Of a stretch of DNA of 64,000 bases, positions 63,419 to 64,000 are shown in pieces. The translations under genes and the position numbers were made by a program. Within the stretch, counting starts at the first letter, position 1, and every line of letters begins with the position of its first letter. Where the stretch lies: contig NZ_JAFBDY010000008.1 in NCBI RefSeq assembly GCF_016908465.1, forward strand, positions 115,392 to 179,391, written 5' to 3'. The stretch is from Lysinibacillus composti (lineage in GTDB: Bacteria; Bacillota; Bacilli; Bacillales_A; Planococcaceae). Under the pieces are notes generated by a model. It worked only from the letters and a program-made list of their open reading frames with translations. It was not told where the DNA came from and did not search any database.

Positions 63419-64000
63419 TATATAGGTGGGGTGTTTCCGGTAATGTGTGTAGTGTTGGTTATGGGTGCTGATATGAGCGAAGTTTTTCCTTAAATGTGTG
63501 TAATGCGGCCTTTGGGAGCTCGGATAAGGGAATGATTTTCCGTTATTGTATGTAGTGCGGGCTTTGAGAGCTCGGATAAGGGAAGTTTTTTCCGTTATTG
63601 TGTGTTTGGCTGGCTTTGGGAGCTCGGATAAGGGAGGTTTTTTCCGTTATTGTGTGTTTGGCTGGCTTTGAGAGCTCGGATAAGGGAAGTTTTTTCCGTT
63701 AATTGCTCAAAATTAGGAAAAATTCAATGATTCCGATAAGATAACGGAATAATATTCCTTTATTATCCGAAAAATTCGGGTATTTTTCAAAATAAGGGAA
63801 TTATTTTCCGTTATTGTATGTAGTGCGGGCTTTGGGAGCTCGGATAAGGGAAGTTTTTTCCGTTATTGTGTGTTTGGCTGGCTTTGAGAGCTCGGATAAG
63901 GGAAGTTTTTTCCGTTAATCGCTCAAAATTAGGCAAAATTCAATGATTTCGATAAAATAACGGAATAATATTCCTTTATTATCCGAAAAATTCGGGTATT
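63419..64000. repeat. 52-bp tandem repeat field with 216-bp higher-order period
   Basis: Clear units start at 63516, 63568, 63620, 63672, 63836 and 63888, each beginning GAGCTCGGATAAGGGAA and continuing TTTTTTCCGTTATTG. Two more decayed units precede them (about 63419 and 63465). After the fourth unit a different block (GATAACGGAATAATATTCC core) is inserted, and units plus block repeat with a 216-bp step, running off the window edge. Arms GGATAA..GGAA and TTCC..TTAT make each unit self-complementary. No ORF. Confidence 0.9.

Overview
The window looks like chromosomal DNA of a low-GC, endospore-forming member of the Bacillales. The relatives suggested are the Lysinibacillus / Psychrobacillus / Sporosarcina group, but I cannot name a species from sequence alone. 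The evidence is AT-rich intergenic DNA, strong GGAGG ribosome-binding sites with frequent GTG and TTG starts, U-tailed hairpin terminators, DUF3231 and SASP-like spore-type proteins, SLH surface proteins, and a PaiA protein that I recall as very close to the Bacillus one. No rRNA, tRNA, phage, IS transposase or CRISPR array was seen.

Layout. 1-6 kb: the 5' part of an unknown protein, an APC permease with an iron alcohol dehydrogenase, and two secreted M14 carboxypeptidase-like proteins. 6.5-12.7 kb: a small repeat protein, an AbgT transporter with an M20 amidohydrolase and a nearby regulator, and a DUF2935 protein. 12.8-18.8 kb: an aminotransferase, a tandem hairpin array, and a polar amino-acid ABC transporter divergent from a PucR regulator. 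18.8-28.6 kb: LysE and EamA exporters with MocR and LysR regulators, a diguanylate cyclase behind a c-di-GMP-I riboswitch, a DsbA/FrnE-like oxidoreductase, a broken carboxylesterase and a three-repeat LSm-like protein. 29-39 kb: an ArsB-like permease, paiA, an amidohydrolase/permease/GntR cluster, a DUF3231 protein and an arsRBC operon. 39-51 kb: a second DUF3231 protein, two DHA2-type and one other MFS transporter, a DASS carboxylate transporter, LysR, two YciI-like proteins, an amine oxidase and MocR. 52-64 kb: an SLH + metallo-beta-lactamase + Excalibur surface protein, PadR/HAAS and MarR/GNAT pairs, a nonsense-inactivated SLH protein, a CAP protein, an erythromycin-esterase-family protein and a 52-bp tandem repeat field that runs off the right end.

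How it works together. Most of the region is nutrient uptake (amino acids, carboxylates, p-aminobenzoyl-glutamate-type amides), export of amino acids and drugs, and many small local regulators next to their targets. Candidate operators can be read for ArsR, MarR, PadR, GntR and MocR. A near-identical MarR-type palindrome lies both at paiA and at marR/GNAT, 26 kb apart, which suggests a small shared regulon.

The most unusual feature is a dispersed ~30-bp GGGAC/GTCCC palindromic element. It is present in 15 good copies plus one or two decayed ones. Twelve good copies sit at the 3' end of a gene in one fixed orientation; several supply the stop codon and two are translated as C-terminal tails. 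Other unusual features are the riboswitch-controlled cyclase, four pseudogenes (two inactivated by in-frame TAA codons without frameshift), and several tandem repeat fields.
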